In this document: one piece after another, positions 36,950 to 47,469 of the stretch
Layout: each line of letters starts with the position of its first letter
How positions within the stretch are numbered: the stretch's first letter is position 1
Source of the DNA: Prochlorococcus sp. AG-363-J23
GTDB taxonomy: Bacteria; Cyanobacteriota; Cyanobacteriia; PCC-6307; Cyanobiaceae
Assembly (NCBI GenBank): GCA_003280245.1
Contig: QCFN01000003.1
Span: forward strand, 29,139-93,138
DNA length: 64,000 bases
Direction: 5' to 3'
The notes under the pieces: generated by a model
Seen by the model: only the letters and a program-made list of their open reading frames with translations
Databases searched by the model: none
What the model was told of the DNA's origin: nothing
Made by a program: the position numbers and the translations under genes

Positions 36950-37693
36950 ATGGCGGCTCCCATTTGGGCGGCGCCTTTCCGCTTAAAAAATTTGCTCAAA
37001 ATATGGCCAATAATTATTTTGGCTACAGCTTTATTTGTTGTTCGATGGACAAAAGGTGCTGCTTTTGCAGATTTTTACGCGTTAGCTTTAAGACCTTTTT
37101 GGCCAGGAACTGCTCAAAAGCATTGGATCGAATCTGGTTTAGATATTCAACTTCAATCTAAGTTGAGGTTGCTTGAGCAGGATAATCAACGTTTAAGGGC
37201 TCTTTTGTCATTAGAGCGGGCATCAGGTGAAGAGCGTATTTCTGCGCCAGTGATTTCTAGGGTTCCAGGTGGTTGGTGGCAGCAGATTGAGTTAGGAAAA
37301 GGACGGGTTGACGGGATCATGAATGGTGCGCCGGTTTTGGGACCAGGTGGTTTAATCGGAATAGTTGAAAGTGCTACACCTTTTACTTCGAGAGTTCGAC
37401 TTTTAACTTCTCCTAAAAGTCGAATAGGTGTTTGGGTCCCTAGGCTCAAGAGACATGGAATATTGACTGGAGTAGGTACAAGTCGGCCAAAATTAGTTTT
37501 TCTTGAGAAGGATCCACAAGTTCGTCCTGGAGACTTGATTAGTACCTCTCCAGCGAGCACGCTGCTTCCTCCAAACGTTCCTATAGGTGTTCTTCAGTCT
37601 TTTGATAGCGCAGCTTCATTTGAGCCTTCTGGATTCGTTCAGTTAATAGCTTCTCCGGAAGCAATTGATTGGGTACAGATTCAAGTCCGTTAA
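36950..37693 (+). CDS. mreC: Rod-shape protein MreC
   Basis: 247 residues. A single N-terminal membrane segment (KIWPIIILATALFVVRW) is followed by a coiled-coil stretch (LQSKLRLLEQDNQRLRALLSLERA) and two beta-barrel domains with the family marks VISRVPGGWWQQIELGKGRVDGI, PVLGPGGLIGIVE and RLLTSPKSRIGV. It scaffolds the elongasome in the periplasm. It starts 4 bases after mreB and its stop abuts the mreD ATG, an obvious operon. Length is on the short side for the family. Confidence 0.93.
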   Translation: MAAPIWAAPFRLKNLLKIWPIIILATALFVVRWTKGAAFADFYALALRPFWPGTAQKHWIESGLDIQLQSKLRLLEQDNQRLRALLSLERASGEERISAPVISRVPGGWWQQIELGKGRVDGIMNGAPVLGPGGLIGIVESATPFTSRVRLLTSPKSRIGVWVPRLKRHGILTGVGTSRPKLVFLEKDPQVRPGDLISTSPASTLLPPNVPIGVLQSFDSAASFEPSGFVQLIASPEAIDWVQIQVR

Positions 37694-38230
37694 ATGTCAA
37701 ATCTCTATAACCGGCCAATATGTGTTGCTTCAGGATTACTTCTACCTTTTTTATTTTTTGCTAATCCTCCCTGGTTGACTCTTATGGGGGTAGGACCTTG
37801 TTGGGCTGTGTTATGGCTTCTTCCTTGGGCATTGGTAGACGGCCCAAAATCTGCTGCTATTGCAGGCATGCTGCTTGGTTGTTTACTCGATGGGATGACT
37901 CTGGGAGATGCAACCTATATTCCTTCTTTGCTTTGCCTTGGTTTGTGGTGGGGAAATTTGGGAGTAAGGCGGGAGCCATTTGAGCGGAGGCTGAATCTTG
38001 GTTTGCTGGCGTGGTTGGGAAGCTGTTGGGTTGGAATTACCTTGTGGCTTCAATTCGTTTTGAGGAATCATGAAGAACCTAGTCAATGGCTAGGAAGTTG
38101 GGGATTCTCAACTGTCTTGGCTCAATCTCTTTTGACTGGCTTGATCGCACCAATATTCTGCTCTTTTATTTTGTTGTTTTTCCGTAAGCAAAAAGCATTG
38201 ATTTTGGAAAAAAATCGATTTGGACGATGA
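37694..38230 (+). CDS. mreD: Rod-shape protein MreD
   Basis: 178 residues with about five hydrophobic segments (such as VASGLLLPFLFFANPPWLTLMGVG and AVLWLLPWALVD), ending with a basic tail. Sequence of MreD is poorly conserved, but the position directly behind mreC (TAAATG) and the hydrophobic profile fit. It is an inner-membrane partner of MreC in cell-wall elongation. About 160 bases of AT-rich sequence, with a run GATGAAAAAAATTTAATTTTTT that can fold, follow before the response regulator. Confidence 0.85.
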   Translation: MSNLYNRPICVASGLLLPFLFFANPPWLTLMGVGPCWAVLWLLPWALVDGPKSAAIAGMLLGCLLDGMTLGDATYIPSLLCLGLWWGNLGVRREPFERRLNLGLLAWLGSCWVGITLWLQFVLRNHEEPSQWLGSWGFSTVLAQSLLTGLIAPIFCSFILLFFRKQKALILEKNRFGR

Positions 38231-38389
38231 AAAAAATTTAATTTTTTCTACTTTCAGATCAATAACCTTCGCGAATAGAGGGTGTTTTAAGTAGATATGC
38301 CTAGGTAGAAATACGCTTTAAATCTTAAAAAAATAAAAAAAATGTTCCCTATGCACCTTTACCCCCCTTATTGATTCAGGCGGAAGGTT

Positions 38390-39229
38390 ATGGTTAATTT
38401 TCTTGATGAGGAAATGCTCATGTCCGCTGGAGGTCCATCGAAGCTTAAAAGCAGTGATGGGTCTGTAAAAAAGGCTCCAACCCATCCCAAAGCATCCATC
38501 TTGGTTGTGGATGATGAACCTGCGGTATTGCGTGTTTTAGTAACGCGTCTTCAGCTGGCGGGGTATGAGGTCATATCGGCTCAAGACGGGGAAGAGGCTT
38601 TAGAGGTTTTTCATAGAGAGGCGCCAGATCTTGTAGTGCTGGATGTAATGCTTCCTAAACTTGATGGATTCGCTGTTTGTAGAAGACTTAGAGCCGAATC
38701 ATGCGTTCCGATTATTTTTCTTACAGCTTTGGAGGCTATTTCAGAGCGTGTAGCTGGATTAGATTTGGGAGCAGATGATTACTTATCTAAGCCTTTTAGT
38801 CCTAAAGAGTTGGAAGCCCGAATAGCAACAATTTTGCGACGAGTTGGCCCAGGATCTTCAACTGCGGAGCCTAGGGATATCCCTGTTGGTCAAGGTGTGA
38901 TGCGATTAGGAGATTTAGTTGTTGATACAAACAGAAGACAAGTGAGTCGAGCGGGGGAGCGTATTGGTCTTACTTACACAGAATTTAGTTTGCTTGAACT
39001 TTTATTTCGAGATCCAGGTCGGGTTGTGCCGAGAGCCGAAATTCTTGAACAACTCTGGGGATATCCGCCTCGAAGGGCTGCAGATTTGAGGGTTGTAGAT
39101 GTTTATGTTGCCCGCCTGAGAGGGAAGCTTGAACCAGATCCGCGCAATCCTGAACTTATCCTGACTGTTCGAGGCATTGGTTATGCCTCTCAGAGGATGG
39201 GAGAATTCCCTTCTGCAATAGCCAGTTGA
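38390..39229 (+). CDS. rpaB: OmpR-type response regulator, RpaB-like
   Basis: 279 residues. An N-terminal extension of about 35 residues precedes the receiver domain (ILVVDDEPAVLRVLVTRL, phospho-acceptor Asp in LVVLDVMLPKLDGF, Thr in IIFLTALEAI, Lys in DDYLSKPFSPKEL). The C-terminal winged helix holds LTYTEFSLLELLFRDPGRVVPRAEILEQLWGY and ELILTVRGIGY. The C-terminal and SPKELEAR sequences match RpaB, the high-light and photosystem regulator of cyanobacteria that binds HLR1 sites. The start codon is uncertain, as an ATG for residue 10 or 12 is also available. Position upstream of lysS agrees with what I recall for Prochlorococcus. Confidence 0.82.
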   Translation: MVNFLDEEMLMSAGGPSKLKSSDGSVKKAPTHPKASILVVDDEPAVLRVLVTRLQLAGYEVISAQDGEEALEVFHREAPDLVVLDVMLPKLDGFAVCRRLRAESCVPIIFLTALEAISERVAGLDLGADDYLSKPFSPKELEARIATILRRVGPGSSTAEPRDIPVGQGVMRLGDLVVDTNRRQVSRAGERIGLTYTEFSLLELLFRDPGRVVPRAEILEQLWGYPPRRAADLRVVDVYVARLRGKLEPDPRNPELILTVRGIGYASQRMGEFPSAIAS

Positions 39230-39300
39230 CAAACTCATTTATTTGAGTGTTGCCTCATTGCACATGAAGGTCAAAACTAAACAAGTCTGCATTTTCTCTC

Positions 39301-40821
39301 TTGTCTGATCTGCGAGATATACGCTTACAGAAAGCTAGAACCCTGAAAGATTTGGGTCAGGGTCCATATGCTTTGGGTTTTCAATCCAGTCATCATGCTC
39401 AAGAGTTGCAATCTGAACATTCAGATCTTCCTAAGGGTGAAGAGCGATCTATAAAAGTTGCTTTATCTGGAAGGGTTTTAGCTCGTCGAGTAATGGGAAA
39501 GTTGGCTTTTTTTACATTGGAAGATTCCAGTGGCAAGATCCAGCTTTATTTAGAGAAATCCTCATTATCAGGTGATTCGGCTGACGAGAAGGACATGAGT
39601 CCTTTTGCGCAATTAACAACTCTTGTGGATACCGGTGATTGGATAGGGGTAGTAGGAATTTTGCGGCGAACAGATAGGGGCGAATTGTCAGTGAAAGTTC
39701 AAGATTGGAAGATGTTGTGTAAATCTCTCCAACCTTTGCCAGATAAGTGGCATGGACTTGCAGATGTAGAGAAAAGGTATCGCCAGAGATATCTTGATTT
39801 AATTGTTTCTCCAAATTCGCGTGAGACTTTTCGTCGACGCGCACTAATAGTGAGCGCGATCAGAAGGTGGTTAGATCAAAGAGATTTCTTAGAGATCGAA
39901 ACACCAGTTCTGCAATCAGAAGCTGGTGGTGCAGATGCACGGCCTTTTATTACCCATCACAACACTTTTGATCAGCCTTTGTTTTTGAGAATTGCTACAG
40001 AGCTGCATTTAAAGCGCTTAGTAGTTGGTGGCTTTGAACGGGTGTATGAGCTTGGTCGAATTTTTCGGAATGAAGGTGTTAGTACTAGACATAATCCTGA
40101 ATTTACATCAGTTGAGATCTATCAAGCTTTTGCAGACTATCTAGACATGATGATTCACACTGAAGAGATGATTTCTTCAGTCTGCGATCAGATTTGTGGA
40201 ACTACAAAAATTAATTATCAAGGGATTGAAATAGATCTCACGCCACCTTGGAGAAGAGTAACGATGCATGATGCAGTACTTCAGGTTACCGGGATTAACT
40301 TTCTAGAATTTGGAGCGAATAGAGGTCAAGCAGCCTCTGCAATGCGTGATGCTGGGTTAGAGGTTTCTGATGAGGCAGACAGTGTTGGAAGGTTATTAAA
40401 CGAAGCTTTTGAGCAAGCTGTGGAAGTTACTCTTGTCCAACCAACTTTTGTAATTGATTATCCAATCGAGATTTCACCTTTAGCTAGGAAGCATCGGAGT
40501 AAGCCAGGTTTGGTTGAGAGATTTGAATTATTTATTGCTGGTCGTGAGACGGCAAATGCTTTTAGCGAATTAATTGATCCAATTGATCAGCGCAGTCGAT
40601 TAGAGTTGCAACAGGCAAGAAAAACTAGTGGTGATTTTGAAGCTCAGGGATTGGATGAGGACTTTTTAAATGCATTAGAGGTTGGCATGCCACCAACAGG
40701 TGGTCTTGGAATAGGCATAGATCGTTTAGTGATGTTGCTTACTGATAGTCCTTCAATAAGAGATGTAATCGCTTTTCCGCTCCTTAGAACCGAATCTTTT
40801 AAGCAATCTTCGGACGAATGA
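39301..40821 (+). CDS. lysS: Lysyl-tRNA synthetase, class II
   Basis: 506 residues from a TTG start. The anticodon-binding OB domain includes [33 protein letters not shown]. The class II motifs follow: motif 1 around [21 protein letters not shown], motif 2 [18 protein letters not shown] and motif 3 [26 protein letters not shown]. It charges tRNA-Lys. It follows rpaB by 72 bases on the same strand. No ATG upstream gives a better family alignment. Confidence 0.97.
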   Translation: MSDLRDIRLQKARTLKDLGQGPYALGFQSSHHAQELQSEHSDLPKGEERSIKVALSGRVLARRVMGKLAFFTLEDSSGKIQLYLEKSSLSGDSADEKDMSPFAQLTTLVDTGDWIGVVGILRRTDRGELSVKVQDWKMLCKSLQPLPDKWHGLADVEKRYRQRYLDLIVSPNSRETFRRRALIVSAIRRWLDQRDFLEIETPVLQSEAGGADARPFITHHNTFDQPLFLRIATELHLKRLVVGGFERVYELGRIFRNEGVSTRHNPEFTSVEIYQAFADYLDMMIHTEEMISSVCDQICGTTKINYQGIEIDLTPPWRRVTMHDAVLQVTGINFLEFGANRGQAASAMRDAGLEVSDEADSVGRLLNEAFEQAVEVTLVQPTFVIDYPIEISPLARKHRSKPGLVERFELFIAGRETANAFSELIDPIDQRSRLELQQARKTSGDFEAQGLDEDFLNALEVGMPPTGGLGIGIDRLVMLLTDSPSIRDVIAFPLLRTESFKQSSDE

Positions 40822-40865
40822 ACCACCACAGTGGATAATTGTCACAGTGGTAAATTTCTCTTCCA

Positions 40866-41129
40866 ATGAGTGGTGAGCGTGTAGGTTTCCGCTTCAAGCA
40901 TGCCGATGCGGTTGTCAAGCGCAATCCGCAGGGTCGTTCTCGTCGTGGCTGGGTAATGGAGCCAGTAGAACAAACTACAAGTCGTGGCACAAAAATGCCC
41001 GCATACCGTATTCGGTGGCGCGATAGTGAACGTCCTGAGATTGTGCTTCAACACATGTTGATTGCTGATCCTGACCCAACTCCTCCTCCTGAAAATGTCA
41101 GCCTTGAGCCTCCTGCTCCAAAGAGTTGA
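40866..41129 (+). CDS. Conserved hypothetical small protein
   Basis: 87 residues, basic and without membrane segments. It starts MSGERVGFRFKHADAVVKRNPQGRSRRGW and contains MPAYRIRWRDSERPEIVLQHMLI, ending in a proline-rich stretch (PDPTPPPENVSLEPPAP). I recognise this as a family common in marine picocyanobacteria but know no function. The central W-x-R-W segment suggests a small beta-fold, possibly binding nucleic acid. It lies 45 bases after lysS on the same strand. Confidence 0.75.
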   Translation: MSGERVGFRFKHADAVVKRNPQGRSRRGWVMEPVEQTTSRGTKMPAYRIRWRDSERPEIVLQHMLIADPDPTPPPENVSLEPPAPKS

Positions 41130-41134
41130 ATCTC

Positions 41135-41611
41135 TCAGTTAGATTTTTTTCTACGCAGTTTTTCCAGCTCTAGGTTCGCATCAAACTTTTCCCAATCCTT
41201 CTCAAGGCAATATCCATCTGGCTTGAGGTTTTGGGATAGTTCAGAGAGTTGTATTTGATTTTCTTCAAACCTTCCTCCTAGGAGTTCAAGCTTGTACCAA
41301 AGATCTCTGCCTTGATCCATAAGGTGGTTTAAATGAGCTTCTGCTTGACTAGCCAGGCTTTTTGAGCCTGCTTTACGAGCTTTTTCAGATCTAATTTTCC
41401 AATCTTGAACATCCTTTGCGAGGTTGATGATTTCTTCTCTTAAGGACTTGGCCTCTTCTTGGATGTGTTGTCTTTGTCGGCTGAGGTCGGTGAATATGTC
41501 GTTTTGTGTTTGCTGATTTATTAGAGATTCTTGGTATGGGTTACTACGTAAAAATGCTTCAAATTTGCTCTCAAGGATTTTTTCGAAGTTTTTCAACCAG
41601 GTTTTGCTCAT
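41135..41611 (-). CDS. Conserved coiled-coil protein (possible hercynine-associated family)
   Basis: 158 residues, very charged and helical, with no cysteine in the core and no membrane part. Heptad-like stretches (LSRQRQHIQEEAKSLREEIINLAKDVQDWKI) suggest a coiled coil from about residue 40 to 80, followed by KARKAGSKSLASQAEAHLNHL. It overlaps the end of the next small gene by 4 bases (41608-41611). It resembles, from memory, a cyanobacterial family called hercynine metabolism protein (TIGR04376-like), but no ergothioneine genes are present in this window, so this is only a suggestion. Confidence 0.5.
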   Translation of the reverse strand: MSKTWLKNFEKILESKFEAFLRSNPYQESLINQQTQNDIFTDLSRQRQHIQEEAKSLREEIINLAKDVQDWKIRSEKARKAGSKSLASQAEAHLNHLMDQGRDLWYKLELLGGRFEENQIQLSELSQNLKPDGYCLEKDWEKFDANLELEKLRRKKSN

Positions 41612-41838
41612 GACTGTTTAGGGGAAGAGGTGATTAAAGGCTCTTCAATTTTTTGGGAGAGTACTTCAATAGCTTCTGAGCGGGAGAGAAGCATGATTTG
41701 AGTCAGTTTGGCGATATCTCTTTCATTAAGATCGAGAGAAGTGAGTAGATCTAAATATTTTCTGTAAAGATTTTCTAATTCTTTGATCAAGGCTTCCCGG
41801 TGATGCCGAATGCAGTCACGTTGATTTTGCCTGGTCAT
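41608..41838 (-). CDS. Small helical protein, coupled to the coiled-coil gene
   Basis: 76 residues, helical and charged: MTRQNQRDCIRHHREALIKELENLYRKYLDLL, then LTQIMLLSRSEAIEVLSQKI. Its stop overlaps the start of the coiled-coil gene by 4 bases (ATGA), so the two are translated together and likely bind each other. I recall similar small proteins annotated as hercynine metabolism small protein; this is not secure. No motif suggests catalysis. Confidence 0.55.
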   Translation of the reverse strand: MTRQNQRDCIRHHREALIKELENLYRKYLDLLTSLDLNERDIAKLTQIMLLSRSEAIEVLSQKIEEPLITSSPKQS

Positions 41839-41935
41839 TTGTTTTTAGAAAATTAATATCAGGTAGCAAAATTATGAATGAGTTGAAATCTGTTGTTCTT
41901 AATCGTAAGAATCTAAAAATATTTTTTTAAGACTT

Positions 41936-42433
41936 TCAAAAGCGTGCAAGGGCAGAATTTGTTTCTTTTGAGATTTGCTTTCTTTTTTCTTCTTGCCGTT
42001 TGTCATGAAGTTTGCGTCCTTTCCCTAAGCCTATAGTTAACTTTATCCAAGAACCTTTTATATGAAGGTTAAGCGGTATCAATGTTAGGCCCTTTCTGTC
42101 TAGCTTGGCTCTGAGTTTTTGGATTTCTTTTTTGTGTGCCAAAAGTTTTCTGACTCGGAGTGGATCATGGTTGAAGTAAGTGCTTGCATGACTATGAGGG
42201 GAGATGTGCACATTATGGAGGTGAAGCTCATCTTTTCTAATTAAACAAAAGCCATCTCGAAGATTTGCCTGGCCTGATCTGATTGATTTAACTTCTGTCC
42301 CCATAAGTGCTATTCCTGTTTCAAGAGTTTCAAGGATTTCGTATTGATGTCTAGCTAATCGATTATCAGCTAGTAATCGCTTGGCAGCATTTCGCTTGGC
42401 TTGGGTTGTTTTTTTTGCTTTTGCTTTTGTCAT
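41936..42433 (-). CDS. smpB: SsrA-binding protein SmpB
   Basis: 165 residues. The OB-fold core includes [40 protein letters not shown] and the C-terminal [21 protein letters not shown] helix that enters the mRNA channel. A basic N-terminal extension ([18 protein letters not shown]) is slightly longer than usual. SmpB delivers tmRNA to stalled ribosomes. It is divergent from ruvB with 50 bases between starts. The tmRNA gene itself was not seen in the window. Confidence 0.95.
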   Translation of the reverse strand: MTKAKAKKTTQAKRNAAKRLLADNRLARHQYEILETLETGIALMGTEVKSIRSGQANLRDGFCLIRKDELHLHNVHISPHSHASTYFNHDPLRVRKLLAHKKEIQKLRAKLDRKGLTLIPLNLHIKGSWIKLTIGLGKGRKLHDKRQEEKRKQISKETNSALARF

Positions 42434-42483
42434 ATCAAGCTTTTGCTATTACGACCATATCCATACTTCGTTACCCTTCCAGC

Positions 42484-43536
42484 ATGTCCATAGTTTCTTC
42501 CACTAGTGGTCTGGTTGGTTCTTCGCCGCAATCGGAGAAGAAGTCTAGTCTTTTGAAGGCAAGTCGCCTGGATGAAGAAGTTCTGTGTTCCAAGGATGAT
42601 GGGCTGAGGCCTAAACGATTAAGTGATTACATAGGTCAATCAGAACTTAAACAGGTTTTGGGTATTGCTGTTAAGGCAGCTATTGGTCGAGGCGATGCCC
42701 TTGATCATGTTTTGCTTTATGGACCGCCTGGTGTAGGCAAAACCACAATGGCACTTGTTCTTGCTGAAGAATTACAAGTCCAAAGCAGGATTACAAGTGC
42801 TCCTGCTTTGGAGCGACCTCGTGACATTGTGGGCCTGTTAGTGAACTTGAAGCCTCGAGAAATTCTTTTTATAGATGAGATTCATAGATTGCCAAGAGTT
42901 GCTGAAGAGCTTTTATATCCAGCGATGGAAGATCGTCGCCTTGATTTGACGCTTGGCAAGGGAAGCACAGCTCGAACTAGAACCCTGGACCTACCTCCTT
43001 TTACTTTAATAGGAGCAACTACTAGAGCAGGTGCATTGAGCTCCCCATTAAGAGACAGATTTGGTTTGATCCATCGCCTTGATTTTTATGATCTCAATGA
43101 TCTTCAGGCAATAGTTCATAGGACATCGTCTCTTTTGGATTTGTCTATAACTTCTGAAGGTTGCAAGGAGATTGCAGGTCGGTGTCGTGGAACGCCCAGA
43201 ATTGCAAATCGTCTGTTGAGAAGAGTTCGTGATTTTGCCGCCGTGCGTGGAGGGGCTTCTTCAATTGACGCGTGTTTGGTAGATGAGGCGTTGAACTTGC
43301 ACCAAGTTGATTCTCGAGGATTAGATGCGAGTGATAGACGGTTTCTTTCATTGCTTTTAATGAGTCATGGAGGTGGCCCTGTAGGGATTGAGACATTGGC
43401 GGCTTCACTTGGAGAAGATTCTTCTACTCTTGAAACAGTTATAGAGCCGTTCCTTTTACAAATTGGATTTATACAGAGAACTTCAAGGGGACGCGTTATT
43501 ACAACTTCAGGACGTAATCACCTTGAAAAAATATAA
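42484..43536 (+). CDS. ruvB: Holliday junction helicase RuvB
   Basis: 350 residues from ATG 42484; the upstream in-frame codons run into smpB. Walker A is [12 protein letters not shown], Walker B is LFIDEIHRL, sensor 1 is [19 protein letters not shown], and the arginine finger segment is present. RuvB drives branch migration with RuvA. The last codon overlaps the next ATG (TAATG), so it is coupled to the TPR gene. Family length is about 340. Confidence 0.96.
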   Translation: MSIVSSTSGLVGSSPQSEKKSSLLKASRLDEEVLCSKDDGLRPKRLSDYIGQSELKQVLGIAVKAAIGRGDALDHVLLYGPPGVGKTTMALVLAEELQVQSRITSAPALERPRDIVGLLVNLKPREILFIDEIHRLPRVAEELLYPAMEDRRLDLTLGKGSTARTRTLDLPPFTLIGATTRAGALSSPLRDRFGLIHRLDFYDLNDLQAIVHRTSSLLDLSITSEGCKEIAGRCRGTPRIANRLLRRVRDFAAVRGGASSIDACLVDEALNLHQVDSRGLDASDRRFLSLLLMSHGGGPVGIETLAASLGEDSSTLETVIEPFLLQIGFIQRTSRGRVITTSGRNHLEKI

Positions 43537-44339
43537 TGAGAATGCTGGTAGGATCTATTAAAAGTTTAATTTTATTATTGGTTTTTTTCTGGATTTTTTT
43601 GTTTGGGATTCCTTTTTATTGTTTGGCTGTTGACCCTCCTAAAGTTTCTTTTGAGAAGGCCCTTAAAGAAAGTAAAGTCGGGGATTTATCGTCAGCTTTG
43701 TCTCTTTGGAATCAATTTTTGGAATCTTATCCAAATAATTCTCCTGCGTGGAGTAATCGTGGCAACGTGAGGTTGGCGCTTGGTGATATCAACGGTGCAA
43801 TTGCGGATCAAACGAAATCTATCGAATTAACCCCTTTAGAAATAGATCCTTATCTTAATAGAGCAATTGCAAAAGAGGCTTTGCATAGTTTTGAGGATGC
43901 TGAAACTGACTATTTGTTGGTCCTTCAGCGTGATTCGCATAATCCCTTTGCGTTATTTAATCTCGCTAACTTGAAAGCAGCTCAAGGGGATTGGTTTATT
44001 GCAGCGAGGCTGTACAAACAAGCTTCTATGTTTAAGCCTGGTTTTGTAATGGCACTTTCTAGTAAGGCTTTATCTGATTATCAAATAGGTGAGTTGGTTA
44101 TTGTTGAGAAGGAATTACGAGATTTGATTCGTAAATATCCAATGGTTGCTGATTCACGCGCGGCTCTGACTGCACTCTTGTGGAGGAAGGGGTGCTATGG
44201 AGAGGCTGAGAGTAATTGGGCATCAGTTTTGGGCTTAGATCCAAGGTACAAAGATCACGATTGGTTGAGAAATGTTCGACGTTGGCCACCTAAGCCATCG
44301 AGTGATCTTATGGCTTTCTTAAATCTCGAAAAGCCATGA
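43536..44339 (+). CDS. TPR-repeat protein, membrane-anchored or secreted
   Basis: 267 residues. A long hydrophobic N-terminus (SLILLLVFFWIFLFGIPFYCLAV) is a signal peptide or membrane anchor. Several tetratricopeptide repeats follow, for example AWSNRGNVRLALGDINGAIADQTKSIELTP and PFALFNLANLKAAQGDWFIAARLYKQA. TPR proteins serve as assembly scaffolds, here probably at the periplasmic or thylakoid side. The ATG overlaps the ruvB stop, and the end overlaps the next gene by 4 bases. Partner unknown. Confidence 0.82.
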   Translation: MRMLVGSIKSLILLLVFFWIFLFGIPFYCLAVDPPKVSFEKALKESKVGDLSSALSLWNQFLESYPNNSPAWSNRGNVRLALGDINGAIADQTKSIELTPLEIDPYLNRAIAKEALHSFEDAETDYLLVLQRDSHNPFALFNLANLKAAQGDWFIAARLYKQASMFKPGFVMALSSKALSDYQIGELVIVEKELRDLIRKYPMVADSRAALTALLWRKGCYGEAESNWASVLGLDPRYKDHDWLRNVRRWPPKPSSDLMAFLNLEKP

Positions 44340-45523
44340 CTGTTTTAAGTGAATGGCAGAAAGATTTTGAATTAGTTTTGCCAGACCTTCTAGAACTACG
44401 TAAGCATTTGCATGCGCATCCTGAGTTAAGTGGATGCGAGCATCAAACATCAGCTCTTGTTGCTGCAGATTTACGTTCTCACGGATGGAGAGTTAGGGAG
44501 GGTGTAGGACGAACGGGAGTCATTGCAGAGCTTGGTCCTGTTGAAGGTCCTTTTGTTGGTTTACGAGTTGATATGGATGCTTTACCAATTCATGAGCGAA
44601 CAGATTTACCTTATAAGTCAAAAGTCGATGGTGTGATGCATGCCTGTGGTCATGATTTTCATACCTGCATTGGTCTAGGAGTGGCTAGGTTATTAATTAA
44701 GGAACAACCTTTGAATTCTGGAGTTCGTTTACTTTTTCAACCGGCAGAAGAGTTAGCTGAAGGCGCAAGATTGATGAGAGAAGATGGGGCAACAGAGGGT
44801 TTAGAAGCATTGTTTGGTGTTCATGTTTTCCCTTCATTGCCAGTTGGTTCTATTGGAATTAAGACAGGCAGTCTTACTGCAGCGGCAGGTGAACTGGAAA
44901 TCGAAGTCATTGGGGAAGGTGGCCATGGAGCGCGACCTCATCAATCAGTAGATGCAATATGGATAGCTTCAAGGGTCGTAACTGGTTTGCAAGAGGCTAT
45001 TAGTCGTCGGTTGGATGCATTACAACCTGTAGTAGTTAGTTTCGGACGCATCGAAGGTGGAAATGCATTTAATGTGATCGCTGATCGGGTACATCTTTTA
45101 GGAACAGTTCGATGCTTGGATTCGAAGTTGCATTCCAGGTTGCCTGGTTGGATCAATGAGACTGTTCAGGCCATTTGCCAAAGCTTTGGAGCAGAGGCAA
45201 AGATTAAGTATCGCAGCATTGCTCCGCCTGTTTATAACGATCCAGATTTGACTCGTTTGGTAGAGCGCTGCGCGACAGCACAGTTAGGTTCTTCAAAGAT
45301 CGTCAGACTTGAGAAGCCTTCTTTAGGAGCAGAGGATTTTGCGGAGCTTCTACAAGGAGTGAGGGGGACTATGTTTCGATTGGGAGTCGCTGGGGAAGAT
45401 GGTTGTGCTCCTCTTCATAGTGGCAAATTTTGTCCTGATGAGGCTTGCATGGGTATTGGTATAAAAGTAATTACATCTTCGATCCTTGCTTGGATTATGG
45501 AGCGATCGGTATGTCAGGAATAG
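44336..45523 (+). CDS. M20-family amidohydrolase (N-acyl amino acid type)
   Basis: 395 residues. The metallopeptidase core shows LRKHLHAHPELSGCEHQTS, GLRVDMDALPIHE and MHACGHDFHTCIGLG. The second metal site and dimerisation domain follow, with FQPAEELAEGARLM, EGGHGARPHQSVDA and LGAEDFAELL near the C-terminus. Relatives hydrolyse N-acyl-amino acids, hippurate or IAA-amino acids. In cyanobacteria its substrate is usually unknown. It is coupled by a 4-base overlap to the TPR gene. Confidence 0.9.
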   Translation: MTVLSEWQKDFELVLPDLLELRKHLHAHPELSGCEHQTSALVAADLRSHGWRVREGVGRTGVIAELGPVEGPFVGLRVDMDALPIHERTDLPYKSKVDGVMHACGHDFHTCIGLGVARLLIKEQPLNSGVRLLFQPAEELAEGARLMREDGATEGLEALFGVHVFPSLPVGSIGIKTGSLTAAAGELEIEVIGEGGHGARPHQSVDAIWIASRVVTGLQEAISRRLDALQPVVVSFGRIEGGNAFNVIADRVHLLGTVRCLDSKLHSRLPGWINETVQAICQSFGAEAKIKYRSIAPPVYNDPDLTRLVERCATAQLGSSKIVRLEKPSLGAEDFAELLQGVRGTMFRLGVAGEDGCAPLHSGKFCPDEACMGIGIKVITSSILAWIMERSVCQE

Positions 45524-45527
45524 AAAT

Positions 45528-45746
45528 GTGAAAAATTTTCGATATCCATTGCTTTCTCTTGGTGCTCCGTTTTTGGTCCTTTTGGCTTTAGTTGGCTTGC
45601 TTCAGCGTCAGGGCAGTGATCAATTGCAGGTTTTACCGCCATTGATAGTAGGAGTTGGATTGATTGTGACGAGTAAGTTTTCTCGCCGTAATCGTAGGAA
45701 TCAGCTTTTGAAGGCATTACGAATAAATGAATTTGATGAATCCTGA
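45528..45746 (+). CDS. Small two-helix membrane protein, unknown
   Basis: 72 residues from GTG 45528 (MKNFRYPLLSLGAP), 4 bases after the amidohydrolase stop. Two hydrophobic segments, GAPFLVLLALVGLLQ and VLPPLIVGVGLIVTS, are separated by a short polar turn, and the C-terminus is basic (KFSRRNRRNQLLKALR), so it lies on the cytoplasmic side. No family is recognised. An in-frame ATG at 45486 inside the preceding gene is less likely. Confidence 0.6.
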   Translation: MKNFRYPLLSLGAPFLVLLALVGLLQRQGSDQLQVLPPLIVGVGLIVTSKFSRRNRRNQLLKALRINEFDES

Positions 45747-45837
45747 AAATTTTTTTTAGAGTTAGGTTTTTGTGAATTCAACAGTCTTTGTAATGAGTTA
45801 AGTGTTCTTGGAAGATATTTAGCTAAGTTTCTATTAC

Positions 45838-47348
<1,511 letters not shown>

Positions 47349-47413
47349 AGATGGATAAACTTGATCACTAAATCTATTTTTGCTTAGGCTCTTAAATCCA
47401 TAAATAATACAAA

Positions 47414-47460
47414 GAAGTTAATTGCTTTCTCTAAAATAAACTGAGAAGGCAATTAACTTC
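47414..47460. terminator. Long hairpin between thiC and tkt (bidirectional terminator)
   Basis: An 18-base arm (47414-47431, starting GAAGTTAATTGC) pairs with 47443-47460 (ending GCAATTAACTTC) with one G-U, loop of 11 A/T-rich bases. It sits between convergent genes. On the leftward strand the stem is followed by a T-rich run, so it most likely ends tkt transcription; on the rightward strand no T run follows. Confidence 0.7.
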
Positions 47461-47469
47461 ATTAAACGC

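Noticed and set aside
42406-42483. Extension of ruvB upstream to 42406
   Set aside because: It would encode a poly-Leu-like tail overlapping smpB on the other strand; ATG 42484 is the normal RuvB start.
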